From Bacteroidales bacterium (GTDB lineage: Bacteria; Bacteroidota; Bacteroidia; Bacteroidales; F082), in NCBI GenBank assembly GCA_017549805.1, contig JAFYNJ010000008.1:124001-188000 (forward strand): DNA of 64,000 nt, read 5' to 3'. Numbering within the stretch: the stretch's first letter is position 1; each line of letters opens with the position of its first letter. Positions 1 through 7,573 of the stretch are shown in pieces. The position numbers were made by a program, and so were the translations under genes. The notes beneath the pieces were generated by a model. That model was given only the letters and a program-made list of their open reading frames with translations, was not told the origin of the DNA and searched no databases.

Positions 1-1713
1 CTCGTTGCCGTGGGCATATTGCCCGATAAGACCGGTGATGTCAACCTGTTCGCGACCCGTGAGTTTGCTCGAAGCCGTGAAGAGGCCGTCCAATTTCTTG
101 CCGTATGCTTCCCTGCCGCCCATCATGTCAATATGCGTATTGATGTCCTGCGGCACAAAGAAATTATACTGCCAAGTGTTGGCTTCAGTCAGAGTGAAGT
201 TGACCTGAGTGGGATCGAATGGTTGCATGAAGCCACCGTTGCGACGGCCTTGGAAGAACTGGTTTTTCGGATTATATAGGTTCTTGTAAGCCTGGGCCCT
301 TTGATAGAATTCCTGGGCGATGTCGGCCTTCCCCATCGCCTCGGCCATACGAGCAACGCACCAGTCGTCATAGGCATATTCCAAAGTCTTGGAAACGGCC
401 TCGCCTTCCATATCCACTGGGATAAAGCCATATTTCACGTATGCGCCGATGCCACGGCGATCCTGACGAGAAGAGTTGACCATGGCCTCCAAGGCCTTCT
501 CGGCATCGAAACCCTTGATACCGCTGAAATAGGCATCGGCGATGACAGGGATGGCATGGTTGCCAATCATACAATGCGTTTCGTTGGCGGCAAGTTCCCA
601 AATTGGAAGCATGTGCTCTTCATCGGTTTCATAATTATTAATAAAGGTATTGATGAAATCGACGGTACGCTCCCGCTGGATCAGGCTGAACAATGGATGC
701 AGGCTGCGGAAGGTGTCCCAAAGAGAAAACACCGTATAGACAGGACGGTCGGAATGATAAATCTGAAGGTCATGGGCACGGTAACGGCCGTCAGCATCGC
801 TATAGAGGTTGGGAGCGATCATGGCGTGATACATATTGGTGTAGAACACCCTCATGTCAGCTTCATCTTTGCCTTGGACTTTGACACAGCCCAGCTCTTG
901 GTTCCATTTGTCGAAGGACTTCCGAGCCAAGGCGTCGAGGTCGAAGTCACCATCCTTGAGCTCGGCTTTCAGGTTGTTTTTGGCACCCTCGGCATCGACT
1001 GCAGAGATGGCGATGCGCATGACAACCGACTCGCCCTCTTCGGTATCGAAGACGAACGAGGCATTGTGTTGCTCGTCGATGTTGTATGACTTGATGGGCT
1101 TTGAGAACTCGGCGTAGAAATAGAGGTACTGGTCGTCGGCCCAGTCTCTGGTACGACGGAAACCAACTACGGTAGTGGGCGATTCCACATCAAGAGCGGA
1201 TTCATAAACAAACTCGTCGTTGACACCTTGCACCATGTTCAACAACAGTTTGGCTTGGTCCGACTTGGGGAAGGTGCAGCTCATCATGCCTACGCGATCG
1301 CCAGCAGCCAAAGCCACTATCACCTGAGGATGGTCGAATGCCACGCAGTAATAGCCAGGTTTGGCCCATTCGTTTTCATGCTGGAAGGCGGAACACACTT
1401 GGTCGCCCACTGCTGGAGTAAAACGGAAGTCGCCGTAGTCGGAGCAGCCTGTGCCGCTAAGATGGGTAGTGCTGAAGCCAAGGATAGCATTGTCAGAGGT
1501 ATGGTAGCCTGAGCAGCCGTCCCAATCGTTCATACGGGTGTCGGGGCTGAACTGCATCATGCCGAAAGGCACCGTGGCGCCCGGGAAAGTGTGACCGTGT
1601 CCACCCGTACCGATAAAAGGATCGACCAACGATGCGGGATCCACAGAAGATTGCTTTTGACAGGAAGCCAATGCTATGATGGCCAGTAGAAAAAGAATCA
1701 GATAACGTTTCAT
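1..1713 (-). CDS. GH92 family alpha-mannosidase-like lipoprotein (C-terminus beyond window)
   Basis: The reading frame is open from an ATG at 1713 to the left edge without a stop, giving 571 residues of a family usually about 750 long. The N-terminus is a lipoprotein signal ending ALASC, so the enzyme is probably anchored in the outer membrane or periplasm. Residues about 29-50 contain VDPFIGTGGHGHTFPG, the signature of the GH92 N-terminal domain. The last visible residues read GQYAHGNE, the start of the GH92 active-site motif that normally continues PSHH. GH92 enzymes are calcium-dependent exo-alpha-mannosidases acting on N-glycans or yeast mannan; the linkage specificity cannot be read here. 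The gene is divergent from the 1873 gene and has its own promoter. The family call is secure, the substrate is inferred. Confidence 0.93.
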   Translation of the reverse strand, partial: MKRYLILFLLAIIALASCQKQSSVDPASLVDPFIGTGGHGHTFPGATVPFGMMQFSPDTRMNDWDGCSGYHTSDNAILGFSTTHLSGTGCSDYGDFRFTPAVGDQVCSAFQHENEWAKPGYYCVAFDHPQVIVALAAGDRVGMMSCTFPKSDQAKLLLNMVQGVNDEFVYESALDVESPTTVVGFRRTRDWADDQYLYFYAEFSKPIKSYNIDEQHNASFVFDTEEGESVVMRIAISAVDAEGAKNNLKAELKDGDFDLDALARKSFDKWNQELGCVKVQGKDEADMRVFYTNMYHAMIAPNLYSDADGRYRAHDLQIYHSDRPVYTVFSLWDTFRSLHPLFSLIQRERTVDFINTFINNYETDEEHMLPIWELAANETHCMIGNHAIPVIADAYFSGIKGFDAEKALEAMVNSSRQDRRGIGAYVKYGFIPVDMEGEAVSKTLEYAYDDWCVARMAEAMGKADIAQEFYQRAQAYKNLYNPKNQFFQGRRNGGFMQPFDPTQVNFTLTEANTWQYNFFVPQDINTHIDMMGGREAYGKKLDGLFTASSKLTGREQVDITGLIGQYAHGNE

Positions 1714-1746
1714 GGCAAGATTTTTGTATCACTAAAATTTTATGCT

Positions 1747-1754
1747 CAAAAGTA
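1747..1754 (-). promoter_or_regulatory. Bacteroidota -7 element for the GH92 gene
   Basis: The minus strand reads TACTTTTG, matching TAnnTTTG, 33 bases before the GH92 ATG. A TTG lies about 18 bases further upstream as a possible -33 element. Confidence 0.6.
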
Positions 1755-1796
1755 AGAAAAATTATCAGAAACCAACATCAAATAAAAATTTTTTAT

Positions 1797-1804
1797 TATC
1801 TTTG
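1797..1804 (+). promoter_or_regulatory. Bacteroidota -7 element for the 1873 gene
   Basis: TATCTTTG followed by CG matches TAnnTTTG exactly and sits in an AT-rich gap, 68 bases before the ATG. The leader would be about 60 nt long. Confidence 0.65.
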
Positions 1805-1872
1805 CGCGTTAAACAGCCCTTTTGAGAACTCAAAAAAGACACTAAATAGTATTAACTTCAAATCATTAAAAC

Positions 1873-3939
1873 ATGAAAAGAGTTTTATTCTTAATGCTCG
1901 CTTTGGCCGTCGGTATGACTGCCTTTGCACAACAGAAAGTCGCCTACAAGAAAGGTGATGCTTTCAAGACTCCTGTTTTAACAAGAGTTCAGGACCTTCA
2001 AGGCAAGGACAACACGACCGTTATGGACTTCACTCCCGCTCCGGCTATCACCCGTGCTGCTACACACAATGCCGCTAAGGGTTATGACGAATGGGAAACC
2101 ATGACCACCCTCTACGACCTTCAGTCCAACTCAATGATTGGTAACCGTATCGCTGTATGGGAAGACGGTACTGCCGCTGTGACTGCCACCTGGAGCAGTG
2201 ACGATAGCAACACCAGCTACTCTACCCGTGGTACTGGCTACAACTACTACGATGGTTCCGACTTTGGCGATCAGCCCGAAGAACGCGTTGAACCTGCAAA
2301 GCGTGGTTGGCCCAGCATCACTCCGCTTGGCAACGGCGAACTCCTCACCTCACACGGTGACGGCGTCTTCATGTACAAGAGAGACACCAAGGGCGACGGT
2401 GCATGGAACGAGATCCATCACTTCAGAGACAACAACTATCACAACTACACCGCTGATGCCGGTGCTTGGACCTGGGCAAGAGTTGCCACCTCTGGTGACA
2501 ATGACCAGTACGTCCATGTTCTGTTAGCCGACCAGCAAACCATTGGCGGCAACAACCGCAGCATCGTGGCTTACATCCGTTCCACTGACGGTGGCCAGAC
2601 CTTCACCGCTCCTGCAGATCCTCCGCTCATTGACATCGAGGCTGACTACCTGCTTGACATCTCCGCTGACGACTACATGATCGCCACCAACGGCGACAAA
2701 GTTGCCCTTCTCTTTGCCAGCATGAACTACGACTTGTTCTACCTCTATTCAGAGGACAATGGTGAAACCTGGACCAAGCATGTGATTTGGAACTTCAGAG
2801 GCGAAGACCACGCTTGGGATTGGGGCAGAACCGACGTTTCCGCCGAGTTGGGTGACTCCATCTGGGCTCCCGACAACAGCGCCAGCATCGCCATTGACAA
2901 TGCCGGTACCGTCCATGTTGCCTTCGGTTTAACCCGTTGGGCACCTTCACCTTCAAGCGGTTGGGGTTACTACACCTACTGGCCGTTCACCGATGGTATC
3001 GTTTATTGGAACTCCAACTACACCAACGAACAAGGCGGCCACAACATCCCCGACTTCGGTCAATGGAGTGGCGATGCCGATCTTCAAGTTTACATGGGAA
3101 GCAACGGCACCAATGGTATCAACAGCACACTGAACGATGAGCGTATCTTTGCTTTGGCTGAGGCAGACGGCTTCCAGAACCTCAACCTCATCACTCCTGA
3201 CGAAGACCACGATGGTGTGTTGGGTTACACCACTGACATTTGGGAAAACAACTGGGGTTCCTATCGTACCAATGGCATTGCTACTTTGCCCGCTATCTCT
3301 GTTGACGAAAACGGCAACATGATCATTGCCTATAGCGTCCTTTCCGAGTTACGTACTGGTAGTCTCCCAGATGGTGCTGAATTCTATCTGAGAAGCGGCA
3401 TCATCACCGCAAGAGACAGCCAAGGTGAATGGTACTATGATGCCATCAACCTCTCCGAATCATACGAACATGCTGCTGACGAAGTTTACTCCGTCACTGC
3501 CAACAGCAATGGCCACAATGGTGACTTCTGGATAGCCTACAGCGCTGACGATGAAATGGGTCTGGTCCTTGACTATAATACAGGCGATAACGCTCAATCC
3601 ACTGCCTCCGACAACATCATCTGGGCTGTTAAAGTCAACCCCACCGACCTCGAAGGCTTCGACCATGTTGGTGAAGTTGTCAACCCGATGACTTCTGCCC
3701 GCGTTTATCCCAACCCTGCCACCACCGTGCTGAACGTTGAAGTGAACGCTTCACAAAGCTCGAACGTGAACATGAGCGTGTTCAACATCATGGGCCAGAA
3801 GGTTGCTGAAAAGAACGGCAGCGTTAACACTGGTATCAACACCCTGAGCATCAACACCAATGAACTCAGCAGCGGCGTTTACTTCGTCACCGTCAAGGCC
3901 AACGGCTTCGACAAGACCATGAAGTTCGTCGTCAAATAA
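1873..3939 (+). CDS. Secreted Asp-box (BNR) repeat protein with T9SS type A sorting domain
   Basis: The 688-residue product starts with a signal peptide ending AFAQQ. Two Asp-box motifs are visible, STDGGQTF near residue 237 and SEDNGETW near residue 293, which indicate a sialidase-like beta-propeller fold. Asp boxes are structural, and I see no catalytic sialidase arginine triad, so no enzyme activity is claimed. Residues about 611-688 begin with VYPNPA and end in a basic FVVK tail: this is the T9SS type A C-terminal sorting domain, so the protein should cross the outer membrane through SprA and be released or anchored at the surface. The codons are rich in C-ending triplets, which suggests high expression. 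Its stop overlaps the end of the convergent pdxA gene by 8 bases. Confidence 0.88.
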   Translation: MKRVLFLMLALAVGMTAFAQQKVAYKKGDAFKTPVLTRVQDLQGKDNTTVMDFTPAPAITRAATHNAAKGYDEWETMTTLYDLQSNSMIGNRIAVWEDGTAAVTATWSSDDSNTSYSTRGTGYNYYDGSDFGDQPEERVEPAKRGWPSITPLGNGELLTSHGDGVFMYKRDTKGDGAWNEIHHFRDNNYHNYTADAGAWTWARVATSGDNDQYVHVLLADQQTIGGNNRSIVAYIRSTDGGQTFTAPADPPLIDIEADYLLDISADDYMIATNGDKVALLFASMNYDLFYLYSEDNGETWTKHVIWNFRGEDHAWDWGRTDVSAELGDSIWAPDNSASIAIDNAGTVHVAFGLTRWAPSPSSGWGYYTYWPFTDGIVYWNSNYTNEQGGHNIPDFGQWSGDADLQVYMGSNGTNGINSTLNDERIFALAEADGFQNLNLITPDEDHDGVLGYTTDIWENNWGSYRTNGIATLPAISVDENGNMIIAYSVLSELRTGSLPDGAEFYLRSGIITARDSQGEWYYDAINLSESYEHAADEVYSVTANSNGHNGDFWIAYSADDEMGLVLDYNTGDNAQSTASDNIIWAVKVNPTDLEGFDHVGEVVNPMTSARVYPNPATTVLNVEVNASQSSNVNMSVFNIMGQKVAEKNGSVNTGINTLSINTNELSSGVYFVTVKANGFDKTMKFVVK

Positions 3940-4951
3940 GTTTTAGATTATTAACCATATCTAAAGCAAGAAACATCGCCTGGCGCATCGCGTCGGGCGA
4001 TGCTTCGTTTTTATTGGCAATGTCGTATGCCGGACCGTGGAATGGGGTGGTGCGGATTACAGGAAGACCCGCTGTAAAGATGGCACCGCCATTGGCGGAG
4101 ATTAACTTGAACGGCAAGGCGGCTTGGTCGTGATACATGGCCAACACGGCATCATACTTGCGCCATGCACCCGTTGAGAACAGGCGGTCCGAAGGAAATG
4201 GACCAAAGGCAAACAAGCCGTTTTTCTTAGCCATTTCCAACACAGGTGCAATAATGTCCTGTTCCTCCCCTCCTGCAAGACCGGCATCGCCAGCATGGGG
4301 ATTTAAGCCCAAAACGGCAATTTTTGGAGAGGCGATGTTGAAGTTCTTCTTCAAGGCATTGGCGAGGATGATCAACTTATGCAACACCATCTCCTTGGTG
4401 ATGCAAGACAAAGCTTCCTTCATCGGAATGTCGGAAGTCACCATGCCTATCCGGATGTAATCGCTGACCAAAATCTCAAGGTAATCCTGGCCGTTGAACA
4501 AGGATGAGAGATAATCCGACTGACCGTTGAAGTTGAATCTGTCTGACTTCAGGATGGTGGGATTCACCGGAGCCGTCACCAAGGCATCGAGATTGCCCTT
4601 TACCAAGTCGTCGGCTGCACGCTTCAAGGAAAGCACCGCCATCCTTCCAGCCTGCTCGGTGGCCAATCCTGGCTCAATCTTCAATTCATCATCCGTGATG
4701 TTGATGATATTGAACTTCTGCGACCACGACTGACGCACATCACGAGTCAGTGAATAATTGAAATCATCAATACCCAAGTTCTTCTTGTAATAGGACAATA
4801 CTTTCGACTGACCATACAAGATGGGGGTCATCATTTGCAACATCCGGGCATCGGAAAAGGTCTTTAAGATGATTTCGTATGAAATGCCATTGAAATCGCC
4901 ATGGGTAATGCCAATCCTAACGGATTTGGGAGAGGTATTCGTGGCCTGCAT
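3932..4951 (-). CDS. pdxA: PdxA-like 4-hydroxythreonine-4-phosphate dehydrogenase, divergent active site
   Basis: This 339-residue protein aligns along its length with PdxA, the NAD-dependent enzyme of pyridoxal phosphate synthesis. Conserved parts include HGDFNGISYEI, TAPVN, GLNPHAGD, AMYHDQ and GLPVIRTTPFHG. From memory of E. coli PdxA, metal ligands are His166, His211 and His266, with His136 and Thr137 touching the substrate. Here the GHTE segment reads GQSD and the TTHLP segment reads TSDIP, so His136 is replaced by Gln and metal ligand His166 by Asp. The other two metal histidines remain. An upstream TTG at 4990 lies inside the -7 element, so the ATG at 4951, preceded by AGGATT, is the start. 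It may be a true PdxA with altered ligands or a relative acting on another 4-phospho-hydroxy acid. Confidence 0.85.
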   Translation of the reverse strand: MQATNTSPKSVRIGITHGDFNGISYEIILKTFSDARMLQMMTPILYGQSKVLSYYKKNLGIDDFNYSLTRDVRQSWSQKFNIINITDDELKIEPGLATEQAGRMAVLSLKRAADDLVKGNLDALVTAPVNPTILKSDRFNFNGQSDYLSSLFNGQDYLEILVSDYIRIGMVTSDIPMKEALSCITKEMVLHKLIILANALKKNFNIASPKIAVLGLNPHAGDAGLAGGEEQDIIAPVLEMAKKNGLFAFGPFPSDRLFSTGAWRKYDAVLAMYHDQAALPFKLISANGGAIFTAGLPVIRTTPFHGPAYDIANKNEASPDAMRQAMFLALDMVNNLKLI

Positions 4952-4987
4952 AATCCTGAATTTTAAAGGGTTATAATTATCAACCTT

Positions 4988-4995
4988 CAAAATTA
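4988..4995 (-). promoter_or_regulatory. Promoter for pdxA (TAATTTTG)
   Basis: The minus strand reads TAATTTTG with a TTG 20 bases upstream, a good Bacteroidota promoter. Its position rules out translation from the TTG at 4990. Confidence 0.65.
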
Positions 4996-5025
4996 GGAGA
5001 TTATTTTGTTAAAAGCAAGTAAAAA

Positions 5026-7494
5026 TCAATACATTTCCTCGTCGCTGCCACCCTCGTAATCGTCGCCACCACCTTCATCGGGTCTGCGACCGCGTTTGGA
5101 GTTTTGCTGATTGATGCGGTAGTTGAAGTTCAACGACATGGAGGTACGATTCCAAGTGCTGTTGCTGTATTGCCAGAAATTGTCGCCCCACGACTCGCCG
5201 CCACGGCCTCGAGTGCCGAACACGTCGCGCACATTGAAGGTGACGGTACCATTGCCTTGAAGCACCTCCTTGCTCAGCGCCATGTCCATCCACCACTCGC
5301 TATCTCGCTTGCCTAATGGCTCCAAATGAGGTCCCATCACATGGGCTGTCAGTTGGAAGTCGAACCAGTTCTTGATCTTGAACTTAGATACCAAGCGCCC
5401 AAACAGCATCCAAGATTCGGTTTTATAGTATTTCCCTTCGATGGTGCCACGGGTATAGGAACGGAAGAAGTTCACATTGCCGTTCAAGTTCAGCCATTTG
5501 GTCATCTGACCCTGTGCCACAGCTTCCACGCCGAAGTCGTCGGCCTTTCCGAAGTTGACCGGCATGCTGTAATACACACCGTCGCGCTCGTAAGTGTAAT
5601 GACGAATCATGTTGTTGCCATGACGGTAATAGGTGGTAAAACTGAAGCTGGAGCGATCCCAGAAATGCAGATACCCCAACTCATAGCTATCCATGAAAGT
5701 GGGCTTCAAAGCCGGATTGCCCATGCGAATGTTACGGTTGTCGTTATAGGACCGGAAAGGACTCATCTGCCAGAAGCCAGGACGACGGATACGACGCGTG
5801 TAGCTTACTTGGAATTGGTCGTTCTCGGTCAGGGAATAGTTCAAATGGGCGCTCGGGAAAAGGTTGACGTAGGGTTTGCCGCCATTGATGGAGTCGGTGC
5901 CATCATGGGCATAGCCTTTCAAGTTGGTGAAGATGTCGGTCATCTCAGCTCGCACACCCACCTGTCCCGACCAGCGTCCCCAGTCGTTGCCCAAGCTAGT
6001 GTACAATGCAGCCACCTGCTCCTTGTATTCATAATCGTAACAATAATCATCCAATGACTCAAATTCACCTGAATCATTCATCTCGGTCACTGACGAGATG
6101 CTGTTGATATCGCGGTTGGTGTATTTGGCGCCAATTTCCCATTGTGCCTTGGTGGCGAAAGGATGCACATAGTCGATGCTGGCCTGCAGGTTACGCATGC
6201 CTTGGTCTTCGGCAGTTTTCTGATAAAGCGACGATAACACCGTCTGCATCTGACTGTCGGGATAAACGAACTCCGTGATGTCGGAGCCGGAATTCTCGGC
6301 ATTTTGGAAGAAGCGAAGATTGGCTTTCAGGCTGCGGCCTTGTCGTTCAAAAGTCTTGTCATAATCAAGCGTAATCTCATACATCGGGTCGGTCTCATGC
6401 CATTGCTCCTCGCGAACATCGTAGGAAGAGGTGCCCAACTGTGGGTATTCATCGGAATACCTCACAATAGGGTTGGTGCGATTGGTACCGTAACGGAACA
6501 CGAAAGCCGCACTGATAATGTCGCGATCGGTAAGGTAATAGTCGGCACCCACACGCATGTTATGCCCCATACGTCGCATGGCACGCTCGGTGGTTTGGTT
6601 GGTGATTTGCTGATAGATGGTGTCGTTACCATCCATCTCGAACCGTTTGGTCTGATTGATGCCACCTCCAATATTGGATCGGGTATTGAAGCCATAGCTG
6701 GCAAACAGGTTCCATCGTTGCAAACGGTAATTCATGGAAAGGCTGCCGCCATATTGCCAAGGATAGCCGGTGCGAAGATTGATAGCGCCGTTAAAGCCTT
6801 GGCGCTTGTCCTTTTTCAGGATGATGTTGATGATGCCTGCCGATCCTTCTGCGTCATAACGCACCGACGGGTTGGTGATTACCTCCACCCGCTCGATCAT
6901 GTCGCCTTGCAGCGTGCGCAGCGCGTCCTGGGTACTCAAGCCTGAGAGACCCGACTCCTTGCCGTCGATAAGGATGCGCACGCCGTCATCGCCACGCAGG
7001 CTCACATTGCCCTCCACATCCACCGAAACGGCCGGGATGCTTTCCAGCACTTCAATGGCATTGCCTGCGGTATTGCTCACATCCTTGCCCACATTGAAAA
7101 CCCGTTTGTCGAGCGTCATCTCGTAGGTGCTGATCTCAGCCACCACTTCCACTTCCTCCAGCAAGGCCTCATCAGGAGCTAACATGACCCTTCCCAAATC
7201 AACCGTGGATTTTTCACCGGTCAGATTAATGCTCTTTTTAGCCGGAATGAAGCCCATGTATTGGAACAGCAGGTAATACCTACCCTTTTCCAGCTGCAAT
7301 GCAAAATGTCCTGTGGGCTCCGTGATGACACCGGTAACCAAAGTGGAATCAGGCAAGGCAAAGGCCGACACGGTGGCATACTCCATGGGCTCGCCAGTAT
7401 TCTTGTTCACGACTTTGCCTTTGACGGTAATGGAAGCCAATGCAACTTGGGCCATGAAAACCAAAGCCAAAAGGGAAACGATACGATATCTCAT
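5026..7494 (-). CDS. TonB-dependent receptor-like outer membrane beta-barrel protein
   Basis: The 822-residue product has a signal peptide (MRYRIVSLLALVFMAQVALA). A carboxypeptidase-regulatory-like domain follows at about residues 22-105 (VKGKVVNKNTGEPMEYATV). Next is a plug domain with LRGDDGVRILIDGK and ERVEVITNPSVRYDAEGSAG, then a long barrel of the OMP_b-brl_3 type. The C-terminus is not the usual aromatic end: it carries a tail rich in Gly, Asp and Glu (DEGGGDDYEGG). Members of this family sit in the outer membrane; their substrates are mostly unknown and none can be inferred here. The gene has its own promoter and does not appear to share a transcript with priA, which lies upstream on the same strand in a gap of only 79 bases to its stop. 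Confidence 0.9.
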   Translation of the reverse strand: MRYRIVSLLALVFMAQVALASITVKGKVVNKNTGEPMEYATVSAFALPDSTLVTGVITEPTGHFALQLEKGRYYLLFQYMGFIPAKKSINLTGEKSTVDLGRVMLAPDEALLEEVEVVAEISTYEMTLDKRVFNVGKDVSNTAGNAIEVLESIPAVSVDVEGNVSLRGDDGVRILIDGKESGLSGLSTQDALRTLQGDMIERVEVITNPSVRYDAEGSAGIINIILKKDKRQGFNGAINLRTGYPWQYGGSLSMNYRLQRWNLFASYGFNTRSNIGGGINQTKRFEMDGNDTIYQQITNQTTERAMRRMGHNMRVGADYYLTDRDIISAAFVFRYGTNRTNPIVRYSDEYPQLGTSSYDVREEQWHETDPMYEITLDYDKTFERQGRSLKANLRFFQNAENSGSDITEFVYPDSQMQTVLSSLYQKTAEDQGMRNLQASIDYVHPFATKAQWEIGAKYTNRDINSISSVTEMNDSGEFESLDDYCYDYEYKEQVAALYTSLGNDWGRWSGQVGVRAEMTDIFTNLKGYAHDGTDSINGGKPYVNLFPSAHLNYSLTENDQFQVSYTRRIRRPGFWQMSPFRSYNDNRNIRMGNPALKPTFMDSYELGYLHFWDRSSFSFTTYYRHGNNMIRHYTYERDGVYYSMPVNFGKADDFGVEAVAQGQMTKWLNLNGNVNFFRSYTRGTIEGKYYKTESWMLFGRLVSKFKIKNWFDFQLTAHVMGPHLEPLGKRDSEWWMDMALSKEVLQGNGTVTFNVRDVFGTRGRGGESWGDNFWQYSNSTWNRTSMSLNFNYRINQQNSKRGRRPDEGGGDDYEGGSDEEMY

Positions 7495-7517
7495 AAAATG
7501 CTGCTCAATTAAAAGAG

Positions 7518-7525
7518 CAAAAATA
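7518..7525 (-). promoter_or_regulatory. Bacteroidota -7 element for the 7494 gene
   Basis: The minus strand reads TATTTTTG, 23 bases before the ATG, within the gap behind priA. Confidence 0.55.
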
Positions 7526-7573
7526 AACTATTTCAACCAATTAAATGAGGAAAAATGCTTGAAACAGAATTTT

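Noticed and set aside
301-1089. 262-residue plus-strand frame near the left edge
   Set aside because: It lies opposite the GH92 gene, whose frame is open throughout and carries family motifs at both ends of the visible part.
4952-4990. Longer pdxA start at the TTG at 4990
   Set aside because: The TTG lies inside the -7 element of the promoter, and the shorter form starts in the usual place for the family.
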